Source: Ruminococcus sp. (GTDB lineage Bacteria; Bacillota_A; Clostridia; Oscillospirales; Ruminococcaceae). Taken from it: 39,324 nt of DNA. The translations under genes were made by a program, and so were the position numbers. The first letter of the stretch is position 1, and each line of letters opens with the position of its first letter. This document shows, piece after piece, positions 8,810 through 16,071 of the stretch. The notes beneath the pieces are model-generated. The model worked only from the letters and a program-made list of their open reading frames with translations. It ran no database searches and was not told the origin of the DNA. The stretch is taken from assembly GCF_024684275.1 (NCBI RefSeq), contig NZ_JAIKXF010000020.1:1-39324 (forward strand). The letters are read 5' to 3'.

Positions 8810-8937
8810 AAGAAAATCTTCCTTTCATATAAATCGTTCTATAATAACATAACGTGCCGACGAAAGGAAATGTGACAAAAATGGCACGATTTTTTTGAAA
8901 AATTACAGAACGCAAAAAATAACTCGAAAAACGTGGA

Positions 8938-10101
8938 TCATTTCAGCTTGTCAAGCTGAGCCTCCGTGAAGTACAGGGTTCCGTCGTCCAAAGAGACGTA
9001 ATTATCCTGTATTTTTTTGAAAACAGCGATATTTCCGCTTCTTACAGGGGAAAATGCGCCTTTTTTTATGTTTTCATCATCTGTGATGAAAAATATATAT
9101 TGTTCTCCCTTTTCCTGACGTGATCTGCTGACGCCCTTTTCATAGACGGAGTACTCCTCGGGAGAGGAGATATATGCGTCGGGGTGTTTGCCGAGATAAT
9201 CCTCGGCAGGGATATATCCGCCGCTGAAAAATACCGTTATCCTGTCTTTTTCTTTGAGCTCTCCCTTGTAGGAGCTTATAATGGTTATATTTTCTGCGGT
9301 AACGGCAGTGCCGTTAATAGAAGTATACAACATTTCGTCTGCATTTGCAAGTACCACGGCGCTGGAATCATTATACATACCTTCCAGTACAGCCCATGTG
9401 TTTGCAGGCTTGCTGATGCCGGGCCCCTGCTGTTCGACGGCTGTATCCTTTGGATATATCTGCTCCTCGGTGAGCGTTTTGTCACGAAGGGGATATATTA
9501 TATCCGGGGATACTGTCATATCGCGCCCTGTGCTGTTATTCTCATGTGTGACAGCCATATCCTCGGTTTTAGGCGCTGTTGTAGTGACTGTGTCTTGAAC
9601 GGCGCAGGTCTTTTCTGTTGTAGATACAGTACGTGCAGTCGTATTAACAGCAGCAGTCCTTGCGGCTGTAGTACGCAGTAAAGCCTCGGTTCTCTGCGCA
9701 GTAACGGTCTTTGCCGCAGAGGCTGATGTTGTTTTTTCGTAAGCTGTGCCTGTTACCTTTGCTGTTGTAACAGAGGTATCCTTTACTGACCGTGAAGAAG
9801 TAACGGCAGTGGTTGTGACAGGTACAGCTGAGGTCACCGATTCTGAGTTAGTTTCTGTGACGGTCATTATCTCGTCCTTGCCGTTCCCGAAATCCACCTT
9901 GCTTTTTGGCATAAGAGCGAAAACTCCGACTATTATCGCTATCATAGCGGCAGCCGCAGCAAATCTCATAACAACAGGGAACAGACGCTTTTTATGATTA
10001 TTTTCGGAGAGCCTTGCAAACTCCGTGAGAAACTCTTCTTTTCTGTCGGGCTCGGGGAAGTCAAAGGCTTCTCTGAGGGCTTTTTTCTCTTTATCTGTCA
10101 T
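8938..10101 (-). CDS. Putative membrane anti-sigma factor with Thr-rich extracellular linker
   Basis: 387 residues. A short charged cytosolic N-terminus (about 40 residues) is followed by one membrane helix (about 44-63, FAAAAAMIAIIVGVFALM), a long Thr/Ser/Ala-rich linker (about 80-185) and a C-terminal extracellular domain of about 190 residues (from the YPLRDKTLTEEQ region) that I do not recognise. Its ATG overlaps the stop of the ECF sigma gene (ATGA), the standard arrangement for a sigma/anti-sigma pair, and GGAGGAG lies just upstream. I infer that the N-terminus binds the sigma factor and the outer domain senses a surface signal. No zinc-binding HxxxCxxC motif is present, so it is not a classical ZAS anti-sigma factor. 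Confidence 0.7.
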   Translation of the reverse strand: MTDKEKKALREAFDFPEPDRKEEFLTEFARLSENNHKKRLFPVVMRFAAAAAMIAIIVGVFALMPKSKVDFGNGKDEIMTVTETNSESVTSAVPVTTTAVTSSRSVKDTSVTTAKVTGTAYEKTTSASAAKTVTAQRTEALLRTTAARTAAVNTTARTVSTTEKTCAVQDTVTTTAPKTEDMAVTHENNSTGRDMTVSPDIIYPLRDKTLTEEQIYPKDTAVEQQGPGISKPANTWAVLEGMYNDSSAVVLANADEMLYTSINGTAVTAENITIISSYKGELKEKDRITVFFSGGYIPAEDYLGKHPDAYISSPEEYSVYEKGVSRSRQEKGEQYIFFITDDENIKKGAFSPVRSGNIAVFKKIQDNYVSLDDGTLYFTEAQLDKLK

Positions 10102-10559
10102 ATAAGCTCCTCCTTTCCCAGATACTTATGCAGCTGTCCGAGGATACTGTTTATCCTGCGGTTCAGTGCAAAACGTGACATATTATGCAGCTTTGCGATA
10201 ACGTTCACGGGGACATCATTTATGTAGCGGAGAAGGATTATCTCTCTGTCCTCATCTGAGAGCTTTGCAAGAGCCTGTTTCAGCTCAAAGCCCGACAGAA
10301 CGCTGTCCTCTATATCCTCATCGGCGGCTTTATCCTCGGGGAGCTCCGCAGTCTTAGCCTTTCGGAACTCGTCACAGCAGAGGTTGCCTGCGATAGTATA
10401 GAGAAGCTGCAAGGTCTTATCGACGCTGTTATAGTGTGGGTGTTCGAGGTAGCGAAGGAAGGTCTCCTGAGTAATATCCTCGGCAGTCTCCTTATGGCGG
10501 ACTCTTAAAAGGCAGTAGCGGTAAACCTTATCGTACTGCTCGTCAATGCTTATTGACAT
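10098..10559 (-). CDS. ECF-type RNA polymerase sigma factor
   Basis: 153 residues. Region 2: YDKVYRYCLLRVRHKETAEDITQETFLRYLEH, with the DITQETF motif that contacts core polymerase and melts DNA. Region 4: LAKLSDEDREIILLRYINDVPVNVIAKLHNMSRFALNRRINSILGQL, a helix-turn-helix for the -35 element. Slightly short but complete for this family. The promoter upstream looks like a sigma-A promoter. It overlaps the anti-sigma gene by 4 bases. The dockerin-transglutaminase gene lies next on the same strand and is a candidate target, but I see no matched ECF promoter. Confidence 0.9.
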   Translation of the reverse strand: MSISIDEQYDKVYRYCLLRVRHKETAEDITQETFLRYLEHPHYNSVDKTLQLLYTIAGNLCCDEFRKAKTAELPEDKAADEDIEDSVLSGFELKQALAKLSDEDREIILLRYINDVPVNVIAKLHNMSRFALNRRINSILGQLHKYLGKEELI

Positions 10560-10592
10560 GAGTCCACCCCCCTTCGCGCACTTATAAAATAC

Positions 10593-10621
10593 ATTATATC
10601 ATAGAATAAGTAATAAAGCAA
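10593..10621 (-). promoter_or_regulatory. Promoter of the ECF sigma/anti-sigma operon
   Basis: On the minus strand TTGCTT (10621-10616), 17-bp spacer, TATAAT (10598-10593), with TGA just before the -10 giving an extended -10. This suggests housekeeping transcription rather than self-activation. Confidence 0.7.
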
Positions 10622-10700
10622 CATCAGCAGGGGATAATTCAGCTTAAATGGCTAAAATATAGCGTATTGTATCCGCTTTTTGTAGAAACTGCATTAATAA

Positions 10701-10729
10701 AGGGGAACTCCGTGTCGTGAAGCTCCCCT
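10701..10729 (-). terminator. Probable terminator of the serpin gene
   Basis: On the minus strand AGGGGAGCT and AGTTCCCCT form a 9-bp stem with one G-U pair, followed by TTATT. The same stem on the plus strand would have an A-C mismatch, so the minus strand is favoured. The tail is weak. Confidence 0.45.
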
Positions 10730-10746
10730 CTGAATTGTCCCCCGAT

Positions 10747-10789
10747 GCAGAGTCCGTATTAACTCCGGTGCGGACTCTGCGGAATACGG
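10747..10789. other. Overlapping inverted repeats in the sigma-serpin gap
   Basis: GCAGAGTCCG (10747-10756) pairs perfectly with CGGACTCTGC (10771-10780). A second, mutually exclusive pairing joins CCGTATT (10754-10760) and AATACGG (10783-10789). On the minus strand this is 3' of the serpin gene. No gene follows on the plus strand, so a riboswitch role is unlikely. It may be part of a complex 3' end. Confidence 0.5.
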
Positions 10790-10871
10790 TTTATGCTTGC
10801 CGCTGATGTGCAGATGCGGCTTGTATGGTCTTACTATAACAGTCTATGCTTAAAAAAATCTTAAAAAGGAC

Positions 10872-12416
10872 TTATTCCAGTGAATTAAGTACACCGATGA
10901 ATATCGGAATATACGTATCCGTATCGAATATGCAGTATACGAAAGGTCTGTCGAAAACGACTTCCTTTTCAGGCTTTTGCGGCATAGCAGTATCCTTTGT
11001 TGCAACTAAAGTCGCTGCGGCAGCCTTTGTGCCGTTTTCATCGAGGTCGATGAAGGTCTTGTGAATTACATAACCTATGGATAGGGGATTCTTGTCAGCG
11101 ATAGCTGACATATTAGTGAAATCTGCGCCCTCTGAGAATGCAGTTAGCATACCCATAGCTATAAGTTCGTCGTTGAGCTCGTTTTCGTACTCATACTTGA
11201 ACTTTGGCAGCTTCATGCTTGCCATTTCATAGTTTGTGGTGCGGTATTCCGAGATAAGCTTGTGGAGCTTTTCGGAAGACATCTCCTCAATGTAAGTATC
11301 GATAGGAGTATCCTCACTTGGCAGCAGTGCTGCAAAGCCATAGCGTCTGCCCGAATAGAACTTTATCATGCCCTCGGTGTTCTCATCTGAGGTGTATATC
11401 TCAGAGCTGCACAGCATTTTTGCTTCCTGCTCGGTGCCGTCAGCAGCTGTGAACTTGCCGTCCTTGACCATGTTTTTCTCATACTGATCCATCCACTCAG
11501 CCTCAAATGCAACAGCATTTACGAGGTACATAACGTCCTCGGGCTTTATTTCGTTGAGTATCTCAGGTATCATCTTGTTGGTCTTTGCGTTTACCCAGTT
11601 ATTAACGTCCGCAAGGGTTGTTTCGTCAAACGGGGCGATATAGAACTCGGAATCGTAGTAGTCCACACAGTTCTGTATAAACTCGGGACGAGGCTGGATA
11701 CGGTTCTGGTCATTTCTTACCCATATAGAATTAGCCGTGCTGAATGACCATTTAGCCCAGTCGCTGCTGTTTACGGTGCTTTCGCGCTGACCTTTGAGAT
11801 AGCGGTTAAGGCTTGCCATATCCATGCCGCCGCCAAGAACGTTTTCCATTTCTTTAAGAGTATCTCCAACAGCACCGTTGGCTGTCATGCCGAGAGCCTG
11901 AGAGATAGAGTAAGGCGAGATAAGATCGTTTTCGCCCTTTCCCTCACTGTAAGTTCTCTGTAAGAGCTCAATGGTGAAATTGGTCTGACTGTCGATAAAC
12001 TCCTTGTAGCCCTGATAATCGGCCATATAGATACCGCTTGTATTGGGCGACTTCTTGATACCCTCACAGAGGTTTCTTGCAGCAGTTTCAACGTCAGGCT
12101 CGGGAGCTCCCGTAATATCCTTGACAATGAGCTTTCTCATGCCGATAAGGTCGAAGATGTCCATGCTGCCGTCCTTGTTCACATCTCCTCCGGGACCGGG
12201 CTCTTTATAAGCAGGGAAGAGCACCTCGCAGTCGTCGCCGCGGAGATAGCGCTGGAAAAGAACTATATCAGCAAGATTGAATGTATAGTCAACATTTACA
12301 TCGCCTGGGATTACTTCGCCGATAGGCTTTGTAGCCCATGCGGTCAGAGTGTTTGCGGCAGCAGGTGCTGCGAGACACAGTGCTGCTGAAGCTGCGATAA
12401 GCTTTTTGAATTTCAT
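10872..12416 (-). CDS. Dockerin-bearing serpin (serine/cysteine protease inhibitor)
   Basis: 514 residues from the ATG at 12416, which has GAGGAGG 8 bases upstream; an ATG 36 bases further upstream lacks a site. Signal peptide about 1-30. A type I dockerin comes next (about 38-103): PGDVNVDYTFNLADIVLFQRYL and GGDVNKDGSMDIFDLIGMRKLI. The rest is a full serpin fold: NDLISPYSISQALGMTANGA, NSIWVRND, YLVNAVAFEAEW, and the hinge DENGTKAAAATLVA before FDRPFVYCIFD. The Ala-rich hinge is the mark of an inhibitory serpin. Counting from the hinge Gly as P15 puts P1/P1' near Thr-Ala in KDTAMP; this is inference. Dockerin-serpins are known from cellulolytic clostridia and are thought to protect the cellulosome from proteases. 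Confidence 0.93.
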   Translation of the reverse strand: MKFKKLIAASAALCLAAPAAANTLTAWATKPIGEVIPGDVNVDYTFNLADIVLFQRYLRGDDCEVLFPAYKEPGPGGDVNKDGSMDIFDLIGMRKLIVKDITGAPEPDVETAARNLCEGIKKSPNTSGIYMADYQGYKEFIDSQTNFTIELLQRTYSEGKGENDLISPYSISQALGMTANGAVGDTLKEMENVLGGGMDMASLNRYLKGQRESTVNSSDWAKWSFSTANSIWVRNDQNRIQPRPEFIQNCVDYYDSEFYIAPFDETTLADVNNWVNAKTNKMIPEILNEIKPEDVMYLVNAVAFEAEWMDQYEKNMVKDGKFTAADGTEQEAKMLCSSEIYTSDENTEGMIKFYSGRRYGFAALLPSEDTPIDTYIEEMSSEKLHKLISEYRTTNYEMASMKLPKFKYEYENELNDELIAMGMLTAFSEGADFTNMSAIADKNPLSIGYVIHKTFIDLDENGTKAAAATLVATKDTAMPQKPEKEVVFDRPFVYCIFDTDTYIPIFIGVLNSLE

Positions 12417-12447
12417 AATAAAACCTCCTCTTAAATAACATAATATA

Positions 12448-12496
12448 AGCACACCTGTGCTGTTTCACTTAGTATAACGTATTTCACAGGTGAAAT
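12448..12496 (-). promoter_or_regulatory. Serpin promoter flanked by two matched palindromes
   Basis: Palindrome 1 is AGCACA-CC-TGTGCT (12448-12461). Palindrome 2 is ATTTCAC-AG-GTGAAAT (12481-12496). Both hold the core CACCTGTG, on opposite strands (12452-12459 and 12485-12492), with centres 33 bp apart, about three helical turns. A -10 (TATACT on the minus strand, 12476-12471) lies between them; no good -35 is seen at the right spacing. The layout suggests a dimeric regulator binding both sites. Confidence 0.6.
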
Positions 12497-12554
12497 GTGC
12501 GGCAGAAATTGTAAATAATTTGTGAACATTTATGAAGTTGATCTTATGTTTTGC

Positions 12555-12583
12555 TTGACATTTTCTCAGATATATGATATACT
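12555..12583 (+). promoter_or_regulatory. Promoter of the ABC-F leader
   Basis: TTGACA (12555-12560), 17-bp spacer, TATACT (12578-12583). It lies about 270 bases before the ABC-F start, leaving room for the structured leader. Confidence 0.85.
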
Positions 12584-12589
12584 GAGTAA

Positions 12590-12849
12590 AATTGAACCGA
12601 AAGAGGTGTGAGGATGAAAAAATAATTCACTTTTGAGTACATGAATATTTAAACTGACAGTGGGCTCTATGCGTACTGTCTTATCATGTTGCCAAAAGTG
12701 GATTATGTTCTCATAACCTCTTTTTTGTGCGCTTTTTAATAATATTTGTGGGGATGGCTGTACAGCTATGCTCTTTTTCTGAGGTTATAGGTACGTAATG
12801 GAACTTTTTGGCAGCAAAGAGTTCCATTTTTTTGACTTCGGAAGGAGAG
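12590..12849 (+). promoter_or_regulatory. Transcription-attenuation leader of the ABC-F gene (uORF plus two terminators)
   Basis: The first element folds as a long nested hairpin. GAGGT 12603-12607 pairs with ACCTC 12716-12720 and TGAGGA 12609-12614 with TTCTCA 12708-12713. Inside, the 12-bp arm 12624-12635 pairs with 12693-12704, then ACATGA 12639-12644 with TCATGT 12684-12689 and GACAGT 12656-12661 with ACTGTC 12675-12680. A T6 run (12721-12726) follows, so the whole reads as a terminator. A second terminator has an 11-bp stem (12798-12808 with 12817-12827) and T7, 22 bases before the ABC-F start. GAGGTTAT (12781-12788) can also pair with ATAACCTC (12713-12720). A ribosome stalled on the three-codon uORF (12614) would cover the 5' arm of the first hairpin. 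Leaders of this kind control other antibiotic-resistance ABC-F genes. Confidence 0.8.
12614..12625 (+). CDS. Leader peptide uORF (Met-Lys-Lys-stop)
   Basis: ATG AAA AAA TAA, with GAGG 7 bases upstream as a good Shine-Dalgarno site and at the proper distance behind the promoter. The codons overlap the 5' arms of the first terminator hairpin, so a ribosome paused here would block folding. Confidence 0.6.
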   Translation: MKK

Positions 12850-12855
12850 ATGAAT

Positions 12856-14382
12856 ATGTCACAGATAAACGTAAACGGACTGACATTTTACTATGAGGGA
12901 AGCTTCGATAATATTTTCGAGGACGTTTCCTTCTCAATAGATACCAACTGGAAGCTTGGCTTTATCGGGCGCAACGGCAAGGGAAAAACCACATTTTTGA
13001 AGCTCCTTCTCGGGCAGTATAGCTATCGAGGAAGCATTGACAGCTCTGTTAGATTCGAGTATTTCCCGTATGTTGTATCAGCGGAGCAGGCAGAGCTTAC
13101 GGCATCTGAGTTCATAAGCGATATAAAGCCCGACTGTGAGGAATGGCGCGTCATATGCGAGCTCTCACAGCTCCGCGAGGAGGCTGAGCTGCTGTATCGT
13201 CCTTTCAGTACACTCAGCCACGGAGAGCGTACAAAGGTACTGCTGGCAGTATTATTTTCGGGAGAGAATGACTTTCTCCTCATAGACGAGCCTACCAATC
13301 ATCTGGACGCAGAGGCAAGGGAGACGGTCAAGGAGTATCTTGCCTCGAAGAAAGGCTTTATATTGGTGTCTCACGACCGTGACCTGCTGGACGCCTGTAC
13401 CGACCATGTGCTGGTGCTGAACCGCAGGTGCATAGATGTGCAGAACGGGAATTTTTCAAGCTGGTGGGAGAACAAGCAGAAGCGTGATCAGTTCGCTGTA
13501 GCCGAGAATGAAAAGCACAAAAAGGAAATAAAAAAGCTGAAACAGGCAGCAAAACAGACAGCGGACTGGGCTGACAGGAATGAGCGCACCAAGATAGGCT
13601 TTGATCCCATAAAAGAGCATGACAGATGTATCAGCACAAGGGCTTTTATCGGAGCTAAAACAAAGAAAATGCAGAGCCGTGTCAAGAACATTGAAATGCG
13701 TATCGGCAGGGAAATAGAGGAAAAAGAGGGGCTTCTCAATGATATTGAGCGTACTGCCGAGCTAAAATTGTCTCAGCTCACACATCACAAGAATACCCTT
13801 ATAAATATCAGGGACTACAGCGTTCAGTACGAAGGCGCCGAGAATAAGGTCTTTGAGGGGCTCTGCCTTGAAGTGAAAAGGGGAGACCGTATAGCGCTCC
13901 ACGGCGGCAACGGCTGCGGAAAATCAACGCTGATACGCAGTATACTCAGTAAGGCAGGCGTCGCTGAGATCAGCACAAAAATCATCGAAAACGGCATTTG
14001 TGAGACAGCTTCGGGGCTTATTATTTCTTATGTGGATCAGGATACATCGGGACTTAGCGGAAATATTGCCGAATACTGCGACAGCCGCGGACTTGACCTA
14101 AGTATGTTCTGCACTATCCTGCGTCAGCTTAATCTTGAACGTGCTCAGCTTGCGAAAAAAATAGAGGAATTCTCTGAGGGACAGAAAAAGAAGGTCCTCC
14201 TTGCGGCAAGTCTGCTGACGCCTGCTCATATCTACATATGGGACGAGCCGCTGAATTATATCGACGTGTTTTCGCGGATACAGCTTGAGGAGCTTCTTCT
14301 CAGCTATAAGCCTACTATGCTTTTTGTTGAGCATGATGTGCGCTTCCGTGAAAAGATAGCAACAGGTATCAAGAAAATGTGA
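12856..14382 (+). CDS. ABC-F ribosome-protection ATPase, Lsa-like
   Basis: 508 residues, no membrane segments. Two ABC ATPase domains are joined by a helical linker, the ABC-F plan. NBD1: Walker A GRNGKGKT (38-45), signature LSHGE (120-124), Walker B LLIDEP (D144/E145). NBD2: GGNGCGKST, signature FSEGQ, IYIWDEP. The linker (RAFIGAKTKKMQSRVKNIE, EIEEKEGLLNDIE) and the start (NGLTFYYEGSFDNIFEDVSF) resemble Lsa-type proteins that displace lincosamides, streptogramin A and pleuromutilins from the ribosome. Of two close ATGs, 12856 sits 8 bases after AGGAG, whereas 12850 is too near. The attenuation leader upstream fits drug-induced expression. Resistance itself is inferred; some ABC-F proteins have other translation roles. 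Confidence 0.88.
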   Translation: MSQINVNGLTFYYEGSFDNIFEDVSFSIDTNWKLGFIGRNGKGKTTFLKLLLGQYSYRGSIDSSVRFEYFPYVVSAEQAELTASEFISDIKPDCEEWRVICELSQLREEAELLYRPFSTLSHGERTKVLLAVLFSGENDFLLIDEPTNHLDAEARETVKEYLASKKGFILVSHDRDLLDACTDHVLVLNRRCIDVQNGNFSSWWENKQKRDQFAVAENEKHKKEIKKLKQAAKQTADWADRNERTKIGFDPIKEHDRCISTRAFIGAKTKKMQSRVKNIEMRIGREIEEKEGLLNDIERTAELKLSQLTHHKNTLINIRDYSVQYEGAENKVFEGLCLEVKRGDRIALHGGNGCGKSTLIRSILSKAGVAEISTKIIENGICETASGLIISYVDQDTSGLSGNIAEYCDSRGLDLSMFCTILRQLNLERAQLAKKIEEFSEGQKKKVLLAASLLTPAHIYIWDEPLNYIDVFSRIQLEELLLSYKPTMLFVEHDVRFREKIATGIKKM

Positions 14383-14385
14383 ATT

Positions 14386-14427
14386 TGTCGGAGTTCCCCG
14401 AAAATAGTGGGAGCTCCGACAATTTTT
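14386..14427 (+). terminator. Terminator of the ABC-F gene
   Basis: 13-bp stem (14386-14398 with 14409-14421, one G-U pair), then AATTTTT. It begins 3 bases after the stop codon. Confidence 0.9.
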
Positions 14428-14432
14428 ATACC

Positions 14433-14461
14433 TTGACATTCCGAATTAAATATGTTATATT
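14433..14461 (+). promoter_or_regulatory. Promoter of tRNA-Gly
   Basis: TTGACA (14433-14438), 17-bp spacer, TATATT (14456-14461), ending 12 bases before the tRNA. Confidence 0.85.
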
Positions 14462-14473
14462 TATTAAAGAGAT

Positions 14474-14545
14474 GCAGATATAGTATAGTGGTCATTACTT
14501 CAGTTTCCCAAACTGATGAGGCGGGTTCGATTCCCGTTATCTGCT
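14474..14545 (+). tRNA. tRNA-Gly (anticodon CCC)
   Basis: 72 bases. Acceptor GCAGATA pairs with TATCTGC (14538-14544), discriminator T. D arm GTAT...TTAC; anticodon stem TCAGT/ACTGA (14500-14504, 14512-14516) with loop TTCCCAA, so the anticodon is CCC (14507-14509), reading GGG. T arm GCGGG-TTCGATT-CCCGT. The 3' CCA is not encoded. It stands alone with its own promoter and terminator. Confidence 0.93.
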
Positions 14546-14566
14546 TGTGCAGAGCCTGCTTCTGTG

Positions 14567-14599
14567 AAAAACGACCTCAGCATTGCTGAGGTCGTTTTT
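14567..14599 (+). terminator. Bidirectional terminator (tRNA-Gly and cysteine hydrolase)
   Basis: 15-bp near-perfect stem (14567-14581 with 14585-14599), loop ATT, with T-runs leaving both ends. It ends the tRNA transcript and also covers the stop of the convergent hydrolase gene. Confidence 0.9.
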
Positions 14600-15114
14600 T
14601 ATATGTATTCAACTCCGTTTTTAGTCAGCTTTTCATACTGCTTTGCTGCTTTTTCAGCCTTGAAGCGGCAGCCTGTACTGCTTTTCAGCAGGGAGGTTTT
14701 TAACCCAGCCTTGACAGCGCCAAGAGCCGTAGCTCCTACGCAGCCGCACTCGTCAAGACCGCAGACAGCGACTTCATCGTAGCCCTGAGAATGAAAAAAT
14801 TCCCGGAATTTCTTAGATGTAAATGCATCGGGAAGGTTCTTGTCAAAGAAAAGGTCAGAAACGATGTCAAGTCCGCTGTAAAGTCCTGCGCCCTCGGTGC
14901 CGGCTATAGAAAAGCCGATTATCCAGCGGTTTGTGATGATATTCGGGAATATCTGGGAGATATAGATTATATCCCAGCCCTTTTCCTTATAGCTGCGGAC
15001 AGCCTTATTTACATTATCTACCAGTTCAGGTGTATCGTAGCTGAACATGGGCTTTCTTTTCTCCCACAGATAGTCATTCTGCATATCAATGACGAGAAGT
15101 GCTTTTTTACTCAT
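14599..15114 (-). CDS. Isochorismatase-family cysteine hydrolase
   Basis: 171 residues. The family triad is visible: D10 in LLVIDMQNDY, K92 in FDKNLPDAF, and C125 in GLDECGCVGATALGAVKAG. The family covers isochorismatases, nicotinamidases, N-carbamoylsarcosine amidases and others; the substrate cannot be read, and the DECGCVGATA form is closest to generic cysteine hydrolases. AAGGAGG lies just upstream of the start. The TetR gene upstream ends 11 bases before it, so both are in one operon and the TetR probably controls both. Confidence 0.88.
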   Translation of the reverse strand: MSKKALLVIDMQNDYLWEKRKPMFSYDTPELVDNVNKAVRSYKEKGWDIIYISQIFPNIITNRWIIGFSIAGTEGAGLYSGLDIVSDLFFDKNLPDAFTSKKFREFFHSQGYDEVAVCGLDECGCVGATALGAVKAGLKTSLLKSSTGCRFKAEKAAKQYEKLTKNGVEYI

Positions 15115-15125
15115 GATTATCCTCC

Positions 15126-15698
15126 TTAGATCAGAAAACGTGAAATATTATCGGTGACGAGTAGGCGCAGCTGTGCCCCGTCGGTAAGGTCAATGCCGGC
15201 GTACTGCTTTAGCTCCTCATATTTGAGAAAAGCGAGCTCGTTAAGGCTTGTGAGCTGGAATGTGAGCAGCCGACACTCTGCTTCGGATTTAGAGCCGCCG
15301 TAATGTGCCATGACAAAGGGCAGGCTCTCCATGCCTGTTTGCAGGTCACGCTCAAGCAGGATATACCGTGTCACCGCTCTGGCGATGCCTATGTTTTTGA
15401 GCATAAGAGACATCATGAATATGTGCAGTTCTATGAGCTTATCCTTTGGCGGAAGCTCCGATGACATAACTTCTGCAAAGCGCTTATCTGCGGCAGCTGC
15501 CCTGCTTAGAAGCTGTGAGAATACCTCTGCAAGGAGCTTCTCCCGTGAGCCGAAGCAGTAGTTTATCATGGCAAGGTTTACTCCTGCAGCTTCGGTGATA
15601 GCTCGCGAAGTCACTTCGGTGGGATCGCCGCAGCCTGTCATAAGCTTTTCGGCAGCTTCAAGAAGCAGTTTTTTAGTTCGTTCTATATCTCGTTTCAT
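15126..15698 (-). CDS. TetR-family transcriptional regulator
   Basis: 190 residues. The N-terminal helix-turn-helix is typical: TKKLLLEAAEKLMTGCG, then VTSRAITEAAGVNLAMINYCFGSREKLLAEVF, with the usual 'YxFGSREKL' end. The rest is the variable all-helical ligand/dimer domain. It is first in a two-gene operon with the cysteine hydrolase. A 16-bp palindrome sits between its -10 and its start, so self-repression is likely. The ligand is unknown. Confidence 0.92.
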   Translation of the reverse strand: MKRDIERTKKLLLEAAEKLMTGCGDPTEVTSRAITEAAGVNLAMINYCFGSREKLLAEVFSQLLSRAAAADKRFAEVMSSELPPKDKLIELHIFMMSLMLKNIGIARAVTRYILLERDLQTGMESLPFVMAHYGGSKSEAECRLLTFQLTSLNELAFLKYEELKQYAGIDLTDGAQLRLLVTDNISRFLI

Positions 15699-15714
15699 AG
15701 TTGTGTCCTTTCAA

Positions 15715-15761
15715 ATTAAACGCGTTTAATTATATTATACACAGAATTCTGATTTTGTCAA
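15715..15761 (-). promoter_or_regulatory. TetR promoter with palindromic operator
   Basis: On the minus strand TTGACA (15761-15756), 16-bp spacer, TATAAT (15739-15734). Directly downstream is the perfect palindrome ATTAAACGCGTTTAAT (15715-15730), over the expected transcription start. This is the textbook place for a TetR self-repression site. Confidence 0.85.
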
Positions 15762-15848
15762 GTACAAAATGATAAAGCGCCTCAACAAAATCGATCCATA
15801 TAGTTTTTAGGACAAAATACGAACTAATATAAATCAAAATTTAATGAT

Positions 15849-15920
15849 GTAGGGGCGCACAATGTGCGCCCGCAAACATACACATCAATTTTGACACGGG
15901 CGAACAATGTTCGCCCCTAC
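15849..15920. repeat. REP-like composite palindrome
   Basis: Two perfect 8-bp hairpins, GGGCGCAC-AAT-GTGCGCCC (15853-15871) and GGGCGAAC-AAT-GTTCGCCC (15898-15916). An outer pairing joins GTAGGGGCG (15849-15857) and CGCCCCTAC (15912-15920). It looks like a dispersed palindromic element in two inverted units; the mreB terminator hairpin is related in sequence. Confidence 0.8.
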
Positions 15921-15988
15921 AATACCAATTTTTCGGGACGCCAAAGGCGTTAAATTATGATTTAGCTAAGTAATGAAATCATATTACA

Positions 15989-16027
15989 ATGCCCCGAAGC
16001 GATCTTGAACCGAACGCTTCGGGGCAT
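15989..16027 (-). terminator. Hairpin terminator of the CotH gene
   Basis: 13-bp perfect stem (ATGCCCCGAAGCG 15989-16001 with CGCTTCGGGGCAT 16015-16027) and a 13-base loop, 45 bases past the CotH stop on the minus strand. The T-run is weak. Confidence 0.6.
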
Positions 16028-16071
16028 AACTTCTATATTTGTATCCGCGCTTATGATACGCCTGTAAAATG

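Noticed and set aside
8853..8888. CGTGCC...GGCACG inverted repeat followed by T7 on the plus strand
   Set aside because: It would be a plus-strand terminator, but no plus-strand gene precedes it; the stem is 6 bp with a 24-base loop. It may overlap the promoter region of the dockerin-transglutaminase gene, but I could not place a good -10/-35 pair.
9184..9681. 165-codon plus-strand frame
   Set aside because: Opposite the anti-sigma Thr-rich linker and outer domain; a shadow without a start signal.
10747..10789. Mutually exclusive hairpins as a riboswitch
   Set aside because: No gene lies downstream on either strand in the right position; on the minus strand it is 3' of the serpin gene.
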